This document shows, piece after piece, positions 31,485 through 40,192 of a stretch of 64,000 nucleotides of DNA. The stretch covers positions 1-64,000 of the forward strand of contig NZ_NPKT01000023.1 in assembly GCF_008329565.1 (NCBI RefSeq). Direction: 5' to 3'. A model generated the notes under the pieces. That model saw only the letters and a program-made list of their open reading frames with translations. It did not search any database and was not told where the DNA came from. Positions within the stretch are counted from its first letter, which is position 1; each line of letters opens with the position of its first letter. This DNA comes from Mycolicibacterium sp. P1-5 (GTDB lineage Bacteria; Actinomycetota; Actinomycetes; Mycobacteriales; Mycobacteriaceae). The translations under genes were made by a program, and so were the position numbers.

Positions 31485-31774
31485 ACCACGACGGTACCGT
31501 GCCAGCGGTTATGGGTTCACCCGCGAGTGATGCTCAGCACTTGGGAACCGATGAACTGATCGAGGCGGGCAGCGTTGGCCGGCAGGCCGCTGAAGTCATG
31601 GGCACCATCGCAGATTCCCGCTCGGCGTTCGCGGTCCCATTTGGCCGCAGCAGCCAACTGCTGTACATGTTGGAATTCGTTCGCGGGAGCATGAATCGTC
31701 CGGCCGTCGGTCATGCCAACCTACGACGCGCCACCGACAGGATCCCTGCCTCACGAAGCTAGAATGTCTTCACC

Positions 31775-31857
31775 GCGGGCGTGATGAAATGGCAGACATG
31801 CCGGCTTTAGGTGCCGGTGCTCGAAAGAGCGTGTGGGTTCGAATCCCTCCGCCCGCA
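31775..31857 (+). tRNA. tRNA-Leu (anticodon UAG)
   Basis: 83-base tRNA. Acceptor arm GCGGGCG (31775-31781) pairs with CGCCCGC (31850-31856). The anticodon stem CCGGC/GCCGG (31801-31805 with 31813-31817) holds loop TTTAGGT, giving anticodon TAG at 31808-31810. A long variable arm (GTGCTCGAAAGAGC) marks it as class II. The T arm contains GGTTCGAATCC. No encoded CCA. Confidence 0.95.
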
Positions 31858-31938
31858 CAAATAGGTTCGTGGCGCCTGTCACAACCCCGAAAGTCTCAGG
31901 CGGATCTCACGCCGGTCACAAAGCTAATCTGCTAGCCC

Positions 31939-31954
31939 AACTAACTTTTGAACT
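31939..31954 (+). repeat. 16-bp motif AACTAACTTTTGAACT, copy 1
   Basis: Contains three AACT direct repeats. A second copy with one mismatch lies at 32715-32730. Each copy is 41-48 bases upstream of a small plus-strand reading frame (31996 and 32779). It is AT-rich relative to the surroundings. This spacing suits a promoter element or operator. Confidence 0.45.
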
Positions 31955-31995
31955 CTAAGCTCGGTCTCAGGTACTTGAGGAAGATCGGAGCTACG

Positions 31996-32100
31996 GTGAA
32001 CGCGTTGGGCAAAGACGTATCTGCCAATTACCTCGCGGCGGCAGCGCGGCTCCGCCTGACAGCCGAAAGTGAATCTGCACCGAGAGTGGAGTACCGGTGA
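31996..32100 (+). CDS. Very small hypothetical protein (34 aa)
   Basis: GTG at 31996, preceded by CGGAG six bases upstream. Reads MNALGKDVSANYLAAAARLR and ends at TGA 32098-32100. The TGA overlaps the GTG of the next small gene (GTGA). The overlap and ribosome-binding site are the main support; there is no recognisable domain. It lies 41 bases downstream of a 16-bp motif repeated at 32715. It could also be a leader peptide for the next gene. Confidence 0.45.
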   Translation: MNALGKDVSANYLAAAARLRLTAESESAPRVEYR

Positions 32101-32261
32101 GCGATCCCATGATGACGTCTGTCGATCTGATCCGCTATGCGATCGCCGATCAGGTGCGGGAACTTGGCGGGGACACCGACAAGATCGATCAGATCGCGAT
32201 GTCGGCCGCTTACGCGATTTTCATCGGCATGGCCGCCGACGCATCTCGGCAATCCCGCTGA
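32097..32261 (+). CDS. Small hypothetical protein (54 aa)
   Basis: GTG start at 32097 overlaps the previous stop (GTGA). The product has a plausible amphipathic helical pattern (SVDLIRYAIADQVRELGG, then DQIAMSAAYAIFIGMAADAS). It uses GC-ending codons more than the flanking DNA does. Ends at TGA 32259-32261. No family recognised. The Leu/Ile/Ala-rich C-terminal half might pack against a membrane or a partner protein. Real but unstudied, or a decayed fragment; I favour real. Confidence 0.5.
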   Translation: MSDPMMTSVDLIRYAIADQVRELGGDTDKIDQIAMSAAYAIFIGMAADASRQSR

Positions 32262-32714
32262 CCTGACCTTCGCCACGGGTGTGGCCGAATAGGTTGCTGC
32301 GCCTTTCTCTCCGGTTTGTGATGACCGCCATTTTCGCGTCACAGAATTGACGCAACTTCTCGTCGAAAATCCCTGCGCCCCAGCTCAGTAGCGCGCTACT
32401 TCGCCATGACTCCCGCGCCAAAGGGGGTCGCCTTGGCGTGCCCGCCGTCTTTGGATATCGATCAACCGGTGCGCTCGCGTCGCCTAGGGTGGTTTGCTGA
32501 ACGCTAAACAGCATGCTCATCTACCGCCCCGATATTCGGACTAGAACCGCTTGCGGTTCGACCGTTACCGTCGGCCTCTGCAGTCAGAACTGATGGGTTC
32601 CCCTGAACTGCTGGCGAATTCGTAGTACACGGGAACGCCACAGCGGTCACACCGGTACCAGATTGGCGTCCGGCGTGGCGCCTGCCGATCTTGATTGGCT
32701 AAGGTATAGGTATT
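32262..32714. other. Sparse intergenic stretch
   Basis: About 450 bases with lower GC than the surroundings and no coding frame I trust. A minus-strand frame at 32565-32790 would encode a 71-residue protein with one CDRCG knuckle (IWYRCDRCGVPVYYEF) but has no ribosome-binding site. It could be a gene remnant. With the tRNA-Leu upstream, this region may be a scar of past insertion, but I found no repeat of the tRNA 3' end. Confidence 0.4.
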
Positions 32715-32730
32715 AACTAACTTTTCAACT
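32715..32730 (+). repeat. 16-bp motif AACTAACTTTTCAACT, copy 2
   Basis: Matches copy 1 at 31939-31954 in 15 of 16 bases. It lies 48 bases before the ATG at 32779, preceded by GGTATAGGTATT, which is unusually AT-rich for this genome. Confidence 0.45.
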
Positions 32731-32778
32731 ACTTCGTATCTATCGGCGTGGAGCCCTTCGAATGGAGAACCGAACCGC

Positions 32779-32997
32779 ATGGAAGCTCTGCTCGGCCTTG
32801 CGAAAGCGATTCCCCCGAACACCTGGCTCGTCGGAGCGCTACTGGTCAGCGCCGTCGTGATGGGACTCGATGCGCTGGTCGTCGACCTCGTGGGGCGGGA
32901 CGCATCCTGCGATGACGCCGACGGCGGAGCTGACGCCGACCGCGGAGCTGACGCCGACCGCGAACTGCTGCCCTCCGATCGCAGTCCTACCCGATAG
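32779..32997 (+). CDS. Small single-span membrane protein with Asp-Ala repeats
   Basis: 72 residues. An N-terminal helix (MEALLGLAKAIPPN) is followed by one membrane segment (about 17-40, WLVGALLVSAVVMGLDALVV). A short acidic tail follows, with three six-residue repeats (DADGGA, DADRGA, DADREL) encoded by an 18-bp tandem repeat. No known family. The last 11 bases overlap the end of the converging hydrolase gene. Preceded by the 16-bp motif at 32715. Confidence 0.5.
   Translation: MEALLGLAKAIPPNTWLVGALLVSAVVMGLDALVVDLVGRDASCDDADGGADADRGADADRELLPSDRSPTR
32914..32967 (+). repeat. 18-bp tandem repeat, three copies
   Basis: Unit GACGCCGACCGCGGAGCT at 32914-32931 (one mismatch), 32932-32949 (exact) and 32950-32967 (degenerate last third). 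In frame with the 32779 gene, so copy-number change would alter the acidic tail without a frameshift. Confidence 0.7.
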
Positions 32998-34870
32998 GGA
33001 AGCGATCAGACTCCCGGCCGTCAGCCGGGATCACGGGGATGGTGAGAGTCGACGGGTGGGCGGCGTCATGCAGGATGGTCTGTGTTGCAGGCAGGCTTGC
33101 CGCACTCTGCCCGTACGGTTCACCGGTATTCGGGTTCGGCGCGAACTGCGGGTAGTCGCTGCTGGAAATCTCCAATCGGATCCGGTCGCCGGCGCGGAAC
33201 TCATAGCTCGTCGGCCAGATTGCGATGCGGTACTCATAGGGCTGGTTGGGAACGCCCGGGCGCGGGTCGGACAACGAGTCCCGGAACGACGTCCGCAGAA
33301 TTCCGTTGTTGAGGTTGATCGCGTCGCCGTCTGGCTTGACAACGATCAGCTTCGCCGTGAAATCGGTGTCGACGGCCGACGAGGACGCCCACAGATCGAC
33401 GGTCGTCGCCCCCGTCACCTCGGTGTCGGTCGGCAACGGATCGCTGCTGTAGACCAGCACATCGGACCGCTGCTCGACCGGTATCTGGTCGTAGGGACCT
33501 TGCGGCCCCGACTTCGCGCCGCAACACGAGTGTCCGCCGACGCTGGGAGCCGGATCCGTCGGGTTGTAGATGTAGTGGTCGGCCACCTGGTCGGCGGGTG
33601 GAGCCGCGGTGGTCAATGTGCCGGTGCGCGAATCTATTTGGCCGTCACCGGACAGGAAGTAGCGACTCCAGTGGGTGTCGGGTAACGGCCAGCTCTCCGC
33701 CGACTTCCACCGGTTGGCGCCCATCAGGAAGTAGTCCACCCGCGGCTTGCCCGATACGTGGTTGTTCACGCCTTTGAGGAAGTGGTCGTACCAGGCGAGC
33801 ATCAGCTCGTTGATCGGCGTCTCACCGACCGGACCGATGTCCTTCAGCAGCGGCGCCGGCGCCGAACCCGGCCGGCCCCAGTCCACGTGGTCCCAGGGCC
33901 CGATGACCAGCCGCTGATTCGTCCGGCCTTCGGGTGCGCCGGCCGAACTCACCATCCCGGTGAAGTTCTCGATACCGCCGGCGAGGAACGCGTCGTACCA
34001 CCCCTCGATATCGAGAACCGGCACCTGAATTGACGGATAGCGGTCGCGGATGCTCCACTGCTGCCAGAAAGCATCCCGCTTCGAATGGGTGATCCAGTCG
34101 AAATACCATGGCGCCACAGCAGGATTGGCGGGTTGCAGCGGCGGAAGGGCACGGTAGGGCAGGAAGTCCAGCCACCGGGTCGAGTCGGCCGCGGCGGCCT
34201 TCAGCGCCGCAGCGGTGGTGTCGTCATGCCGGTTCTCGGCGGCGGTGGTGGCCAGGCCGATGGCCCACGGCTGGACGAACGCCAGCCGGAACTCGCCGCC
34301 CTCGTACATCCAGCCGTCGTAGTAGTCCGAGGCGGTGTTCGCAGGAACGATGGTGACCAAGTGCGGGGGAGTCGCGGTTGCGGCCAACCACTGGGTGGCG
34401 CCGACATACGATGAGCCGTACATGCCCACCTTGCCGTTCGAGCCCGGCAGCGCGGCCGCCCACTCCACTGAGTCGTAGCCGTCGTCGCGATCGTGGGTGA
34501 ACTCATTGAAAGTGCCGCCGGATGTGCCCTGGCCCCGGACATCTTGTATGACAACGAGATAGCAGTGCGAGGCGAACCAGTCGGGCGTCTGGTAGCGCGA
34601 CGGCTGCACCTGGGCACCGGACTTTCCGTACTGGGTGCGCATCAGGATCACCGGAACCGGGTCGGGGCTGTCCGGCCGGTAGACGTCGGCGCGCAGCACA
34701 GTTCCGTCGCGCATCCGGGCCGGCACGTCGGTCTCCTTGCCGACACTGCACGGACCGCGGCCGCTCGACGGTGGCCAGGCCGAGTCGGTGACGCGCCGAC
34801 CTGATCCGCCGCACGCCGACAACACCAGAGCCAGTGCCAAGGTCACCGCCAGGGCACGCGTGGTTCGCAC
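32987..34870 (-). CDS. CocE/NonD-family serine hydrolase, secreted lipoprotein
   Basis: 627 residues. Signal peptide with lipobox LSAC (Cys20), so it should be anchored outside the cytoplasmic membrane. An X-Pro dipeptidyl-peptidase/CocE alpha/beta-hydrolase domain follows: nucleophile Ser154 in GSSYVG, likely Asp in EGWYDAF and His in GPWDHVDWG. The C-terminal third is the jelly-roll domain of the family (ATTVDLWASSSAVDTDF). Such enzymes hydrolyse esters, amides or acyl peptides; the substrate cannot be read from the sequence. Confidence 0.9.
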   Translation of the reverse strand: MRTTRALAVTLALALVLSACGGSGRRVTDSAWPPSSGRGPCSVGKETDVPARMRDGTVLRADVYRPDSPDPVPVILMRTQYGKSGAQVQPSRYQTPDWFASHCYLVVIQDVRGQGTSGGTFNEFTHDRDDGYDSVEWAAALPGSNGKVGMYGSSYVGATQWLAATATPPHLVTIVPANTASDYYDGWMYEGGEFRLAFVQPWAIGLATTAAENRHDDTTAAALKAAAADSTRWLDFLPYRALPPLQPANPAVAPWYFDWITHSKRDAFWQQWSIRDRYPSIQVPVLDIEGWYDAFLAGGIENFTGMVSSAGAPEGRTNQRLVIGPWDHVDWGRPGSAPAPLLKDIGPVGETPINELMLAWYDHFLKGVNNHVSGKPRVDYFLMGANRWKSAESWPLPDTHWSRYFLSGDGQIDSRTGTLTTAAPPADQVADHYIYNPTDPAPSVGGHSCCGAKSGPQGPYDQIPVEQRSDVLVYSSDPLPTDTEVTGATTVDLWASSSAVDTDFTAKLIVVKPDGDAINLNNGILRTSFRDSLSDPRPGVPNQPYEYRIAIWPTSYEFRAGDRIRLEISSSDYPQFAPNPNTGEPYGQSAASLPATQTILHDAAHPSTLTIPVIPADGRESDRFPIG

Positions 34871-34895
34871 GTATCCACGCTACGCAATCTGCGCT

Positions 34896-37268
34896 TCAGA
34901 TCATTTCTTTCGCGGTGAGCCAGCGCATGACCGGCCAGCCGGCGAACACCGGCAGCCAGCACGTCAGAACGCGATAGAGCAGCACCGCTGGCACCCCGAC
35001 CGCCGCAGGCACACCGAACGCGGCGAGACCACCGATCAGTGCGGCCTCCACCGCACCCACGCCGCCGGGTGTGGGCGCAGCCGAGGCGAGGGTGCCACCG
35101 ACCATCGTGACAATGGTCACCGTGACGAAGGTGGTGTCGCCGCCGAACGCCTCGATGCTCGACCACAGCACCAGGGCCATTCCTAGAGTTGTTGTGGCAC
35201 AGCCTAATACGATGATCGCCAACCGCTTGGGTTCGCGCATCAGCTCGAGTAGTTCGTGGCCGACCTCCTGGAGTCGGGGCCGCACCGCGGTGCCGAGCCA
35301 ACGGCGGGCCTTGGGCACCAACAGGAAGGTACCCAAGATGCCGAGTGCGATGCCGCCGATCAGATACAGCAGCGTGGCGCTCGGCACGAAGTGCGACAGG
35401 TCGGCGGTGGCGCCGGCTGCGACACTGAACAGAATCAGGAGAGCCACATGGGTGATCACCTGCACGGCCTGTTGCAGGGCCACCGCGGCGGTGGCTCGCA
35501 ACGCCCCCAGGCCGCCCTTCTGCAGGAAGCGGGTGCTCAGGGCCAGACCGCCGACTCCGGCCGGTGTCGTGGTGGCGGCGAAGGTGTTGGCGAACTGCAT
35601 GATGACCAGGTTGCCGAAGCTGACGAGCCCGGATGCGCAGGCCCACAACGCCGCTGCCGCACCGACATACGTCAGCGCCGACACCGCCAGCCCGAGCAGC
35701 GCCCACCACCAGTTCGCGTTGCGCAGCTCGCTGAAGAAGGTGGGCACCGTGCTGATGAACGGATAGGCGACGTACACCAGTGCTACGAGCAGAACCAGCT
35801 GAATGACCTGCTTGCGGGTGAACCGGGTGATGGTCTCGGTCTTGATTTCGTCAGCCCCGGTCTGCCGCTTGACCTCGTCGCGAGCCGCGGCCATGACGCC
35901 CTTGGGATCGTTGACGGACTTGCGGACTCGAGCCGGGACCGCTGCTCTGGTGAGGCGCCGCGACGCGTTGAGGACCGTCGCTTTGCCGAGGGTGTGCACT
36001 GCGGCTCGCACCGCGGACTCGGGACCGAACCGGTCGGATGTAGTCACCAGCAACGCCGCGATATCGGACTGCAGCTGCTCATCGGTCGCGCCGTACTCAG
36101 AGTTGCCGAAGCCGCCGAACATCACCTTCCCGGCGTCTACGGTCATCTCCTTGAAACGCAAGGCACCGTGCGCGATTTGGTGGCGGTGCAGCACCCCGAG
36201 CGCACCCCAGACCGCGGTCACCAGGGTTTCGTCGCAGGCTTCGCCGATCGGATCGCCGAGGGGCGGGGTGTGCGCGTACAGGGTCCACCCGCGTTCGAGC
36301 GCGGCGACGGCCATGGTGGTCGTATTGGAGACCCCGAGATCGCCGACCGCGATCGTCATCAGTGCACGATGCTCGACGGCGCGACGCATCGAGGCCTGCA
36401 ATGGTGCGGTTTCGGCGTCGCGCAGGATCAGCCACCGCCAGAACTGGCGCAGCGCACCACCGCTGCGTTGATTGGGTCCGTACATCTCGAGGACCACCCG
36501 GGAGCCGGCGTCGTCGGCGGCCGCCAACTCCAACGGGCCGGCCCCGGCCGGCCGCACCACCGTCAGTGACGTCACCAGGAATCCGCGCCGGGACAGCGCC
36601 CGCACCGTCCCGTCGAGAGGGACTTCGAGCGCGGGGGTGCCCACCACCCACACGGTCAGGGCGCCGACGAACCAGCCGACGGACAGTCCGAGCAGTGAGC
36701 GGGCCGGGACCACCGCACTGACCACCAGGTGGATCGGCACGAACGCCAGCAGCAACGTCCACCACCACCGCCGCCAGCGCCCCGGCAGCCACGGCCCCGA
36801 CACAGTCAGGACGGCGGCCAGCATCGCGATCCAGCGGGGGTCGTCGAGGAACTGCGACAGGGTGGTCGACAGTCGCTCGGAGAGGTCGAAATGCCAGCGC
36901 GGCGCAGCGATCCCGTTACCGGTGATCGACAGGGAGAACACAGCGAGGAATCCGGCCGCCACATACGCGGCGAACAGCTTCCACTGCCGCGCACCGATCA
37001 GCCCGATCAGGATCACGAACGGCAGCGCCAACATTGCGACGCCGTAGGCCAGATACACCAGGTTCGACTGCGTGGGGGTGAGCACTCCCACGATTCGCGA
37101 GACGGATTTCTCCAGTCCGACCCAGTCGTTGCGGGTGATCAGCGAGCTGGTGATCACGATGGCCAGTACGACGGTCGCCAGCGAGAGCCGCACGATGTCG
37201 TTGGTCCGGCGGGTCAGCGGCAGCAGCACGTCACCGGCAACGGCAACATCGCGTCCGTCAACTCGCAC
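34896..37268 (-). CDS. Membrane protein: degenerate kinase domain fused to flippase-like (LPG synthase TM) domain
   Basis: 790 residues. N-terminal membrane segments (about 27-45, 70-118, 145-210). A soluble region (about 225-450) follows that looks like a protein/lipopolysaccharide-kinase fold: HRHQIAHGAL at 361-370 stands where HRDLK/HGDLK is expected but has Ala369 for the catalytic Asp, and FGGFG (384-388) replaces DFG. The C-terminal part (about 480-785) is the flippase-like/UPF0104 domain shared with MprF (ending near TPGGVGAVEAALIGGL). It may move or sense a lipid. The kinase part should be catalytically dead. Function unknown. Confidence 0.82.
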   Translation of the reverse strand: MRVDGRDVAVAGDVLLPLTRRTNDIVRLSLATVVLAIVITSSLITRNDWVGLEKSVSRIVGVLTPTQSNLVYLAYGVAMLALPFVILIGLIGARQWKLFAAYVAAGFLAVFSLSITGNGIAAPRWHFDLSERLSTTLSQFLDDPRWIAMLAAVLTVSGPWLPGRWRRWWWTLLLAFVPIHLVVSAVVPARSLLGLSVGWFVGALTVWVVGTPALEVPLDGTVRALSRRGFLVTSLTVVRPAGAGPLELAAADDAGSRVVLEMYGPNQRSGGALRQFWRWLILRDAETAPLQASMRRAVEHRALMTIAVGDLGVSNTTTMAVAALERGWTLYAHTPPLGDPIGEACDETLVTAVWGALGVLHRHQIAHGALRFKEMTVDAGKVMFGGFGNSEYGATDEQLQSDIAALLVTTSDRFGPESAVRAAVHTLGKATVLNASRRLTRAAVPARVRKSVNDPKGVMAAARDEVKRQTGADEIKTETITRFTRKQVIQLVLLVALVYVAYPFISTVPTFFSELRNANWWWALLGLAVSALTYVGAAAALWACASGLVSFGNLVIMQFANTFAATTTPAGVGGLALSTRFLQKGGLGALRATAAVALQQAVQVITHVALLILFSVAAGATADLSHFVPSATLLYLIGGIALGILGTFLLVPKARRWLGTAVRPRLQEVGHELLELMREPKRLAIIVLGCATTTLGMALVLWSSIEAFGGDTTFVTVTIVTMVGGTLASAAPTPGGVGAVEAALIGGLAAFGVPAAVGVPAVLLYRVLTCWLPVFAGWPVMRWLTAKEMI

Positions 37269-37327
37269 CGGTGAAACCTATCCCGAGTTACACCGCGGAG
37301 GCCTCATTGACCAGCGTGGGCGGGCTA

Positions 37328-37873
37328 TCAGACGAAGCCGACATAGCCCAGCAGCGCCGCGGCCCCGACCACGATGAGCGGGTTGGTCTTGGTCCGCACG
37401 AAGATCAGGGTGGCGACGCCGGTGATCAGATACGCCCGCCAGTCGTGGTCGGCGGCCTTGCTCATGACCAGCGAGCTGGCCAGGATCAACCCCACGGTCA
37501 GCGGGGCGAAGCCCTTCTCGACGGCGACGCGAAGCTTGGACTTCTGGGCCTTCTGCCACGACACGGTGATCAGGTACATCAGGCCCGCCGCGGGCACCAC
37601 CATCGCGATCGTGGCGAGCACGCCGCCGATGATGCCGCCGGCCACGCCGAAGACGCCGAGCCCGGCCGCGTAGCCGACCAGCGCCACGATCAGGATGCTC
37701 GGCCCCGGAGCGGCTTGCGAGATCGAGAAGATGTCGGCGAACTGGGAGTTGGTCAGCCAGTGGTGACCGGTCACCGCCTGCAGGTGCATGTCGGGCAGGA
37801 CGGTGTTGCCGCCGCCGATCGACAGCAGCGACAGCGAGCCGAACATGCCGATCAGTGACAGGAACGTCTTCAT
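37328..37873 (-). CDS. Chromate transporter, second half-size subunit
   Basis: 181 residues, about six segments, CHR family. It has the GGGNTVLPDMHLQAV and FSISQAAPGPSILIVALVGYAAG signatures. Short CHR proteins work as pairs inserted in opposite orientation. Its ATG overlaps the stop of the partner gene (ATGA). Substrate may be chromate or another anion; sulfate-like anions are possible. Confidence 0.88.
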   Translation of the reverse strand: MKTFLSLIGMFGSLSLLSIGGGNTVLPDMHLQAVTGHHWLTNSQFADIFSISQAAPGPSILIVALVGYAAGLGVFGVAGGIIGGVLATIAMVVPAAGLMYLITVSWQKAQKSKLRVAVEKGFAPLTVGLILASSLVMSKAADHDWRAYLITGVATLIFVRTKTNPLIVVGAAALLGYVGFV

Positions 37874-38445
37874 GCCTCGACCGGCTCCGGTGCCTTACGG
37901 GGCCAGGCCCAGAGCAAGCTCAGCGGCGCGAGGATCGCCAGCGTCAACAGCAGCGGCCAGCGCAGCAGGCCGTTGAGGACGAAACTGGCCAGGAAGAAGG
38001 CAATGGGCATCAGACCTTTGAGGCATTTCTGGCCGGTCTGGATGACCATGGCGAGGGTCAACGCGACAGCGGCGGCCGAGGCGCCGTGCAGGGCGCCCTT
38101 GACCGCGGGCACTTCCTTGAACGTGAAGTAGACGAAGCCCAGCGTGAGGACGATCGCGACAGGCATCAGGCACAGTCCGATCACGGCCGCGACGGCGCCG
38201 GCAAGGCCCTTCATCTTGGTTCCGACGAACACCGCGAGGTTCACCTGGTTGGCGCCGGGCACGATCCGGCACATCGTCATCGCGCTGAGGAACTCCTCCT
38301 CACCGAGCCACTGCCTCTCGACGACGATGACCTCGCGCGACCACGCCCCCAGCCCGCCACCGAACGACGCAAGTGCGATGTGGTTGAACGTGCGCGCGAT
38401 CTCCAACAGGGAAACCGCCGCCCGGGTGGAACCGGGCTCACTCAT
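37870..38445 (-). CDS. Chromate transporter, first half-size subunit
   Basis: 191 residues, CHR family, with NHIALASFGGGLGAWSREVIVVERQWL and MTMCRIVPGANQVNLAVFVGTKMKG. Partner of the following gene. Its start overlaps the end of the phospholipase D-like gene by eight bases, so all three are likely cotranscribed. Confidence 0.88.
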   Translation of the reverse strand: MSEPGSTRAAVSLLEIARTFNHIALASFGGGLGAWSREVIVVERQWLGEEEFLSAMTMCRIVPGANQVNLAVFVGTKMKGLAGAVAAVIGLCLMPVAIVLTLGFVYFTFKEVPAVKGALHGASAAAVALTLAMVIQTGQKCLKGLMPIAFFLASFVLNGLLRWPLLLTLAILAPLSLLWAWPRKAPEPVEA

Positions 38446-39427
38446 GGACCAGGTCTTTGTCGTGTGGGAACTCGTCCTCGACGGGACGGTTTTGTTCCAG
38501 CGGGTCCGGTGGCTCGTAGTGGTTGGAGATCTGCCAGTCGTTTTTGAAGACCGCTTTGAGCCGCGTCACGACGTCGGGATCATCGGTGGTGATGCCGAGC
38601 TCGCGGCGCAGGTCGAAAGCGCTGCGGTCGATGTTCATCGACCCGACCAGGACCTCTCTGCCGTCGACGATCAAGAGCTTGGCATGCACCCTGAGGTTCT
38701 TCTGCTTGCGTACCTCGACGCCGAACCGGCGAAGTGTGCGCAGCGAGGCGAAGGTATCCAGGATGTCCCACTCGCTGATTCCATGCCTGCCCCCGCACAA
38801 GACCCTCACCCTGACACCGCGATGGGCGGCCGCTGCGATGTGATCGAGGATGACCGCGTCGACGTACTTCGGGTGTTGGATGTACAGCTTGCGCTCAGCA
38901 GTGTCGATGAAACGAGCCATGTGGTAACGGGAATTGGAGTTGCTCCACAGCAGCCCTTCGTATCTGGGCGGGGTGAAGTCGCGGTGCTCCCAGTCGGCGT
39001 TGAACACGTCGATGATTTGGGCGACGTGCTGCGGGTCATGGGTGATGATGCCGTAGTCACGTGTGAGCGTGAAGTACTTGATCATCAGGTTGTAGGTCGC
39101 GACCATGGCCGCACTATCGTCGATGACGATCGACTTCTCGTGTGTCACATAGAATTTCGGGCTCGACCACTGGACGTCGATGCCGGCGGCCTTGAACGTC
39201 TCGTAGCTCTCGTCGTTCGCCCGATCCCCGCCTGAGCGCTGCGGGTTGAGCATGATGCGTACGTCGACCCCAGCCTTCTTCCGGTCGATCACAGCCTCTA
39301 TGAGGGTTGGCTCGGTGAAGGTGAATTGCTTTATCAGAAGCGAGCTTTGCGCGCTCAAGATGAATTCGCGGACCGGGTCCAAACCGTCGTCAGGTTCGAC
39401 GATCACGCGCGGGGCGTTAGCAGGCAT
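38438..39427 (-). CDS. Phospholipase D-like phosphodiesterase
   Basis: 329 residues, no signal peptide. Two complete HKD motifs: His96-Lys98-Asp103 (THEKSIVIDD) and His248-Lys250-Asp255 (VHAKLLIVDG). Both are followed by the usual hydrophobic/Asn pattern (VATYN, VGSMNID). The family includes phospholipases, cardiolipin synthases and nucleases; a cytosolic phosphodiesterase or transphosphatidylase is likely, but the substrate is not visible. First gene of an operon with the chr pair. Confidence 0.88.
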   Translation of the reverse strand: MPANAPRVIVEPDDGLDPVREFILSAQSSLLIKQFTFTEPTLIEAVIDRKKAGVDVRIMLNPQRSGGDRANDESYETFKAAGIDVQWSSPKFYVTHEKSIVIDDSAAMVATYNLMIKYFTLTRDYGIITHDPQHVAQIIDVFNADWEHRDFTPPRYEGLLWSNSNSRYHMARFIDTAERKLYIQHPKYVDAVILDHIAAAAHRGVRVRVLCGGRHGISEWDILDTFASLRTLRRFGVEVRKQKNLRVHAKLLIVDGREVLVGSMNIDRSAFDLRRELGITTDDPDVVTRLKAVFKNDWQISNHYEPPDPLEQNRPVEDEFPHDKDLVHE

Positions 39428-39517
39428 AAGTTTCGGATGCTAGCACCAGAACCCCCTCGGCACTTTGCCGTTGGGTGAATGTCGGGGGCGCGTCGCGCTC
39501 ACCTGTGACCACCGTGC

Positions 39518-40108
39518 TCAGGGTGCAGGCGAGGAATCTGCCAGGCCAAAGCCGAGCCCGGCGGGGACATTGACTCCCGCACCCGGAGCCGTGCCGGGCA
39601 GCGGCTCGCCGAGTTGCTCGTAGGGGACTTGGCCGAGTAGCGCACCGTCGAGATCGCCGTCGGAATACATCGCGTGCAGCCGGCGCAGGAACGCCAGTCG
39701 GCCGGTGCCCGGCTGGTCGGCCGTAGGGCCGATACCGATGTCGGGCTGGCCCTCTCCCGGCGCGGCGGGGGCGACGTTCTGCGGAAGCAGATATTGATTG
39801 TTGAACGCATGCAGGTCCGGGGCCGCCGCGAGGTGGGGCGTCCCGGGTGGCGATGGAACCGGGTTCTGTCCCAGCAGAAGTCCCGGTGCGTACGCCGATA
39901 AGTCGGGTAAGCCGAGCGGTCCAGCCGGCGGCGCACCGTTTTGCGCAAGAACGCTACCAACCGTCGCGTTGGGTGGAACGACAGCCGGTGGCGGTGGTGG
40001 GTCGCCTGGTCCGGGATCGGCCGCGGCACTTGGTGACCCGATAAGGGCAGCGCTGACCGCGGCCGCAAGCAACAGCGTCGACGCGAACGTCCGGTCGCTT
40101 ATGCCCAT
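39518..40108 (-). CDS. Secreted Pro-rich protein (paralogue A)
   Basis: 196 residues. Signal peptide cleaved after GSPSAAA. The mature part begins DPGPGDPPPPPAVVPP, includes NNQYLLPQNVAP, and ends LGEPLPGTAPGAGVNVPAG. The last motif, and the mid-region N-N-x-x-LLP, are shared with the adjacent paralogue at 40193, so the pair arose by tandem duplication. No enzyme motif. Probably cell-envelope or secreted. Confidence 0.8.
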   Translation of the reverse strand: MGISDRTFASTLLLAAAVSAALIGSPSAAADPGPGDPPPPPAVVPPNATVGSVLAQNGAPPAGPLGLPDLSAYAPGLLLGQNPVPSPPGTPHLAAAPDLHAFNNQYLLPQNVAPAAPGEGQPDIGIGPTADQPGTGRLAFLRRLHAMYSDGDLDGALLGQVPYEQLGEPLPGTAPGAGVNVPAGLGFGLADSSPAP

Positions 40109-40192
40109 CCGTCATGCCCCCTGGTCTCGTTCCTCGTCACACCGTAGTCGGCGAACGCGGTGACGATGCCGTGAACGGCGCCGAGGATGTGA

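Noticed and set aside
31499-31762. Possible small genes on either strand between the LprD-like gene and tRNA-Leu
   Set aside because: Frames of 87 and 65 codons overlap on opposite strands, lack ribosome-binding sites, and neither looks protein-like.
31775-31857. tRNA-Leu as an integration site of a mobile element
   Set aside because: No direct repeat of the tRNA 3' end was found downstream and there is no integrase gene; a past scar cannot be excluded.
32221-32520. 99-codon minus-strand frame in the sparse region
   Set aside because: No ribosome-binding site, Arg-rich composition, and it overlaps the end of a better-supported small plus-strand gene.
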